In this document: in pieces, positions 6,886-7,505 of the stretch
How the letters are laid out: each line of letters begins with the position of its first letter
Numbering within the stretch: position 1 is the first letter of the stretch
Source: Thiorhodovibrio sp.
GTDB taxonomy: Bacteria > Pseudomonadota > Gammaproteobacteria > Chromatiales > Chromatiaceae
Length of the DNA: 7,505 nt
NCBI GenBank assembly: GCA_007128075.1
Contig: SKYD01000053.1
Location: 1 to 7,505, forward strand
Direction of reading: 5' to 3'
Position numbers and translations under genes: made by a program
Notes under the pieces: generated by a model
What the model was told of the DNA's origin: nothing
What the model saw: only the letters and a program-made list of their open reading frames with translations
Database searches by the model: none

Positions 6886-6930
6886 TCAGTCGGGGCGGTT
6901 CGCCAACCGCCCCGACGATTGAATGGCTAT
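6873..6930. repeat. Composite palindrome (REP-like hairpin) between yhbY and the chemoreceptor gene
   Basis: A perfect 12-bp inner stem, GTCGGGGCGGTT (6889-6900) with AACCGCCCCGAC (6905-6916), has a 4-nt loop CGCC. Around it ATC/GAT pair with one bulged A, and an outer 8-bp stem joins ATAGCCAT (6873-6880) with ATGGCTAT (6923-6930). The whole 58-nt segment folds on itself. No T-run follows on either strand, so it is not an ordinary intrinsic terminator. It resembles dispersed repetitive extragenic palindromes or tiny non-autonomous mobile elements; as RNA it could protect the 3' end of yhbY mRNA or form the chemoreceptor leader. Confidence 0.75.
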
Positions 6931-6984
6931 ATGCAGCGATTTTGATGAAAAACTGAACGATTGTAAAGCCCACCAGGGCATCAA

Positions 6985-7275
6985 TCAACCGTCAGTTGAC
7001 AGTGGATTGGGGTTGGCGCGGTAAAAACTGGCGGTATGCCCGATGTGTTGCACCACTTCAGCAGTGCATTGTTCGGCAATCGCGCTGATTAACGCCGCTC
7101 GCGCTGTTCGGTCGGCACCGTTGATCTTGACCTTGAGCAGTTCATGGTGATCTAGCGCAATGTTCAATTCGTGAAGCACCGCGGCTGTCAGTCCCTGTTG
7201 ACCTAAGGTCACGACAGGCTTGAGATGGTGGGCTTGCTGGCGCAGCAAACGGCGTTGAGCAGAAGAAATGGCCAT
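6985..7275 (-). CDS. yhbY: YhbY family (CRM domain) RNA-binding protein, ribosome assembly factor
   Basis: The 96-residue product is a single CRM (CRS1-YhbY) domain, close in length to E. coli YhbY (97). It matches the family over its whole length: LKPVVTLGQQGLT at 18-30, containing the RNA-binding loop, then HHELLKVKI at 43-51 and IGHTASFYR at 78-86. These small proteins bind pre-50S ribosomal particles. The ATG at 7275 is preceded by eight T residues and a weak GGA 8 nt upstream, with no strong Shine-Dalgarno. In gammaproteobacteria yhbY usually points away from rlmE-ftsH, which would lie to the right of the window; this fits the long promoter region at 7276-7505 but is not visible. No oddities in the coding frame. 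Confidence 0.93.
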   Translation of the reverse strand: MAISSAQRRLLRQQAHHLKPVVTLGQQGLTAAVLHELNIALDHHELLKVKINGADRTARAALISAIAEQCTAEVVQHIGHTASFYRANPNPLSTDG

Positions 7276-7323
7276 AAAAAAAATCCGTATAGAAAAAGGT
7301 CTTTCTGGAGTCGAAGAACGAAA

Positions 7324-7350
7324 TTTTTACTATTCAGAAAAGAAAGTCAA
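7324..7350 (-). promoter_or_regulatory. Candidate promoter for yhbY
   Basis: On the minus strand TTGACT (7350-7345) matches 5 of 6 bases of the -35 consensus. The best -10 is TAAAAA (7329-7324, 4 of 6), but the 15-nt spacer is short. Transcription would begin near 7317, about 40 nt before the ATG. A perfect TATAAT also exists on this strand at 7418-7413 but lacks a -35 partner. Confidence 0.3.
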
Positions 7351-7445
7351 CTTGATCCGCATCGCTCAAATTTTATCGCATATTTTAAAGAACATCCACC
7401 GCGAACATTAAAATTATAGAAAAAACGCAAATAATGACTGCATAG

Positions 7446-7456
7446 AGTATAATCAT
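7446..7456 (+). promoter_or_regulatory. Plus-strand -10 box, probably for the gene beyond the right edge
   Basis: A perfect TATAAT at 7448-7453 lies within AGTATAATCAT, the same 11-mer found in the promoter at the left end of the window. No good -35 is present at the right spacing (best candidates match 2 of 6 bases), so an activator or an extended contact would be needed. If the usual gene order holds, the gene served would be rlmE. Confidence 0.4.
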
Positions 7457-7505
7457 TTACAGCGATTTGCACCATCGCTAAAATCGACACAACATCCACC
7501 ACTGA

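Larger units (their letters stand above)
7276..7505. other. A+T-rich non-coding leader region right of yhbY
   Basis: This 230-nt stretch carries no credible gene; the plus-strand frame that crosses it has no family features. It is markedly richer in A and T than the genes. It holds promoter-like boxes on both strands and a 10-mer AACATCCACC repeated exactly 100 nt apart (7391-7400 and 7491-7500), each copy lying downstream of a related ATCGCT...ATCG element (from 7361 and 7474). It is best read as the shared control region of yhbY and a divergent gene beyond the edge. Confidence 0.6.

Noticed and set aside
6889..6916. Inner palindrome stem as an intrinsic terminator of yhbY
   Set aside because: The stem is strong but no T-run follows on the minus strand, so it was annotated as a repeat-like palindrome.
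6737..6988. 83-codon minus-strand frame spanning the yhbY end, the palindrome and the chemoreceptor start
   Set aside because: Its sequence is explained by the palindrome and by the shifted frame of the chemoreceptor's first membrane helix; no ribosome site or family features.
7225..7419. 64-codon plus-strand frame across the yhbY start and leader
   Set aside because: Composition is basic and low in complexity, it overlaps the yhbY start antisense, and no ribosome site is seen.

Overview
The window looks like chromosomal DNA of a motile Gram-negative bacterium, most likely a gammaproteobacterium. The reasons are a YhbY-type ribosome-assembly protein facing away from a large upstream leader (in gammaproteobacteria rlmE-ftsH usually lies there), a membrane-bound chemoreceptor, and an outer-membrane patatin/β-barrel protein. 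I cannot name the genus. All six complete genes read on the minus strand, so the description below runs from right to left.

Right part (about 4963-7505): a non-coding region with promoter-like boxes on both strands (7276-7505), then yhbY, then a 147-nt gap holding a large, nearly complete palindrome (6873-6930), then a 624-residue methyl-accepting chemotaxis protein. A textbook intrinsic terminator (4886-4907) follows the chemoreceptor gene.

Middle part (252-4874): a tight four-gene lipid operon. The order is a DUF1365 protein, a cyclopropane-fatty-acid-synthase-like methyltransferase (9-nt gap), a secreted patatin phospholipase joined to a POTRA plus outer-membrane barrel (8-nt overlap), and a small secreted phospholipase A2 with a GTG start (17-nt gap). 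The first two genes form a widespread pair linked to modification of acyl chains in membrane phospholipids. The last two are predicted phospholipases exported to the periplasm, outer membrane or outside. Having acyl-chain modification and two unrelated phospholipase folds in one transcription unit is the most interesting point in the window. The terminator hairpin ends only 11 nt before the first start codon, so the operon must depend on read-through or on a leader that passes through the hairpin.

Left part (1-251): the start of another minus-strand gene cut by the window edge (codons 1-36), with a plausible promoter. Its N-terminus resembles a transposase family, but this is weakly supported. 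No rRNA, tRNA, CRISPR array or complete mobile element was seen.
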